In this document: one piece after another, positions 62,771 through 64,000 of the stretch | Position numbering within the stretch: the first letter of the stretch is position 1 | Layout of the letters: every line of letters starts with the position of its first letter | From: Lachnospiraceae bacterium NSJ-143 | GTDB lineage: Bacteria; Bacillota; Clostridia; Lachnospirales; Anaerotignaceae | DNA: 64,000 bases | NCBI GenBank assembly: GCA_022867625.1 | Contig: JALIFM010000001.1 | Location: forward strand, 124,001-188,000 | Direction of reading: 5' to 3' | Translations under genes and position numbers: made by a program | The notes under the pieces: generated by a model | The model's input: the letters and a program-made list of their open reading frames with translations, nothing else | What the model was told of the DNA's origin: nothing | The model's database searches: none

Positions 62771-64000
62771 ATGGAAAATTACAGCGATAAAAAAATAAGG
62801 GTTTGTGCATATTGCCGGGTTAGCACCGAGCAAGATGAACAACTTCACTCACTAGAGGCACAAAAGCGGTATTTTGAGGAATACATTATTAAAAATGTAT
62901 TATGGGAATTTGTTGGTATTTATGCTGATGAGGGAATAACAGGCACTAATATAAACAAGCGCAAAGCATTTAAACAAATGCTTGAGGACGCTGAACAGCA
63001 CAAATTTAACTTACTTTTAACAAAAGAGATAAGCCGTTTTGCGAGAAACACATTAGACAGTATACAGTACACTAGACATTTAAAGAATCTGGGTATCGGC
63101 GTTATATTTATCAACGATAATATAAACACTCTTGACCCCGATTCAGAATTACGCCTAACGATTATGGCTTCAATAGCACAGGAGGAAAGCCGCAAAACGT
63201 CAGAGCGTGTTAAATGGGGTATAAAACGGAGTATGGAAAACGGGTTTGTGTTAGGCTCTAACTGTTATGGCTACTATTTAACTAATGGTGTTCTGACTGT
63301 AAATGAAGAACAGGCAAAAGTTGTAAGAAAGATATTTGAAATGTACAAGGAGGGGGCAGGAGTACGCAAAATATCTAAAACACTTGAAAGCGAGGGTATA
63401 CCTTCACCAGCAGGACTTCATCATTGGAAAAATACCAGTCTATTAAAAATGCTTGCCAATGAGAAGTACATCGGTACTCTTAAACAGAAAAAGGAGATTA
63501 CTATAGATTATCTGACACATAAAAAAATACTCAATGACGGACGTGAGGATTTTATAATTATAGAAAATCATCACACCCCCATAGTAGATACACAACTGTT
63601 TAATGATGTTCAGGAAGCGTTAAAGCGTAGGCATAAAATGGCTGAAAACAAAAGCAAATACAGCAATAAATACGCATTTTCTACAAAGGTAATTTGTGGT
63701 GAGTGCGGCAGTATATACCACCGGAGAGGTTGGAACGGTAAAAATGATAAACGTCATATAGTTTGGCAGTGCAAAGAAAGTGTAAGAAACGATAAAAAGA
63801 AGGTAAGTGCTTTTGGTGAAACAATAGGCTGTGATAACAAAGGTATACATGAAACAATTTTAGAAGGCTGTTTTTTAAATGCTTTGAACAGTTTGGTACT
63901 GAATAAGCAAAATGTATCAAAGATAATAAAAAGTATTGTCTACAGAGCAATTAACCAAGCGAAAGATAACACAAATGAAATCAAGTTATTAAAGGCAAGC
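62771..64000 (+). CDS. Large serine recombinase, 3'-partial
   Basis: The first 410 codons of an intact serine recombinase; the frame is open to the window end. The resolvase catalytic domain is at about 8-155: the catalytic Ser is in CAYCRVSTEQDEQ near residue 17, with YADEGITGT, KEISRFARNTLD and AQEESRKTSERV. The recombinase domain (about 175-270: GSNCYGYYL, GAGVRKISKTLE) and the zinc ribbon (VICGECGSIYHRR near 305) follow. AAAGGAGG lies six bases before ATG. It differs clearly from the frameshifted one at 54270 (CAYCRVST against ALYERIS), so the island has at least two unrelated serine recombinases plus a tyrosine recombinase. Confidence 0.93.
   Translation, partial: MENYSDKKIRVCAYCRVSTEQDEQLHSLEAQKRYFEEYIIKNVLWEFVGIYADEGITGTNINKRKAFKQMLEDAEQHKFNLLLTKEISRFARNTLDSIQYTRHLKNLGIGVIFINDNINTLDPDSELRLTIMASIAQEESRKTSERVKWGIKRSMENGFVLGSNCYGYYLTNGVLTVNEEQAKVVRKIFEMYKEGAGVRKISKTLESEGIPSPAGLHHWKNTSLLKMLANEKYIGTLKQKKEITIDYLTHKKILNDGREDFIIIENHHTPIVDTQLFNDVQEALKRRHKMAENKSKYSNKYAFSTKVICGECGSIYHRRGWNGKNDKRHIVWQCKESVRNDKKKVSAFGETIGCDNKGIHETILEGCFLNALNSLVLNKQNVSKIIKSIVYRAINQAKDNTNEIKLLKAS

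Noticed and set aside
53881-64000. Direct repeats marking both ends of the mobile island
   Set aside because: I looked for copies of the sequence around 53870-53900 near the other recombinases and saw none; the right end may lie outside the window.

Overview
The window reads as a chromosome segment of a strictly anaerobic, low-to-mid-GC Bacillota of class Clostridia. The signs are AGGAGG-type ribosome sites, heavy use of AGG and ATA codons, sigma-A promoters (TTGACA-17-TATAAT), tryptophan T-box leaders, Etf-linked acyl-CoA dehydrogenases, an SLH-domain surface protein and Clostridia-type large serine recombinases. An Anaerotignum/Lachnospirales-like lactate- or amino-acid-fermenting anaerobe is my best guess, but genus cannot be fixed from this sequence alone.

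Layout, left part. 1-1977 is the end of a surface protein with Listeria-Bacteroides-type repeats and three SLH domains. 2248-10781 is one fermentation operon: a GlcD/D-lactate-dehydrogenase-like flavoprotein, four tandem acyl-CoA dehydrogenases, and EtfB and EtfA, which would pass electrons between the flavoenzymes and NAD(H)/ferredoxin. 10801-12772 is an AT-rich patch of small DNA-binding proteins (three XRE, two ribbon-helix-helix) that looks like a duplicated or decayed accessory module. 12829-15350 is a polar amino-acid ABC transporter. 15418-18769 is a Trp T-box leader followed by a TrpXYZ-like ABC transporter with a 33-bp tandem repeat between its first two genes. 19054-24832 holds an unknown small protein, a secreted coiled-coil protein, an MMPL/RND transporter and a divergent TetR regulator. 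25021-29200 holds a two-gene chromate-type transporter, an aldehyde dehydrogenase and a secreted protein.

Middle part. 29244-36035 (minus strand) is a complete trpEGDCFBA operon behind a second Trp T-box, so tryptophan uptake and synthesis in this window answer to the same uncharged tRNA. 36214-41127 is gyrB-gyrA with a structured leader. Next come secG, an NhaC-type antiporter, an orphan TRAP solute-binding protein, an AEC transporter, a DUF1653 protein and an Hsp20. At 47473-52864 a two-component system (periplasmic-binding-protein sensor kinase plus a response regulator with a SARP/BTAD-like output) sits beside a YfcC-type carrier and an M20 amidohydrolase. 52924-53880 is a collagen-like protein whose 5' end appears cut off.

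Right part. 53881-64000 is a markedly AT-rich mobile island. It has a frameshifted serine recombinase bracketed by a 17-bp inverted repeat, about 0.95 kb of densely packed hairpins, a three-gene cassette (replication-relaxation protein, membrane TraD/VirD4-like ATPase, M48 membrane peptidase), a tyrosine recombinase gene, and a second serine recombinase that runs off the end. The most striking observation is that the tyrosine recombinase gene lies between two inverted copies of a 27-bp site with the architecture of a recombinase core site (12-bp arms around a 5-bp spacer). A perfect consensus promoter inside the segment points outward across one site. This suggests a self-flipping switch that would direct transcription to a different small gene in each orientation. 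It is inferred from sequence only.
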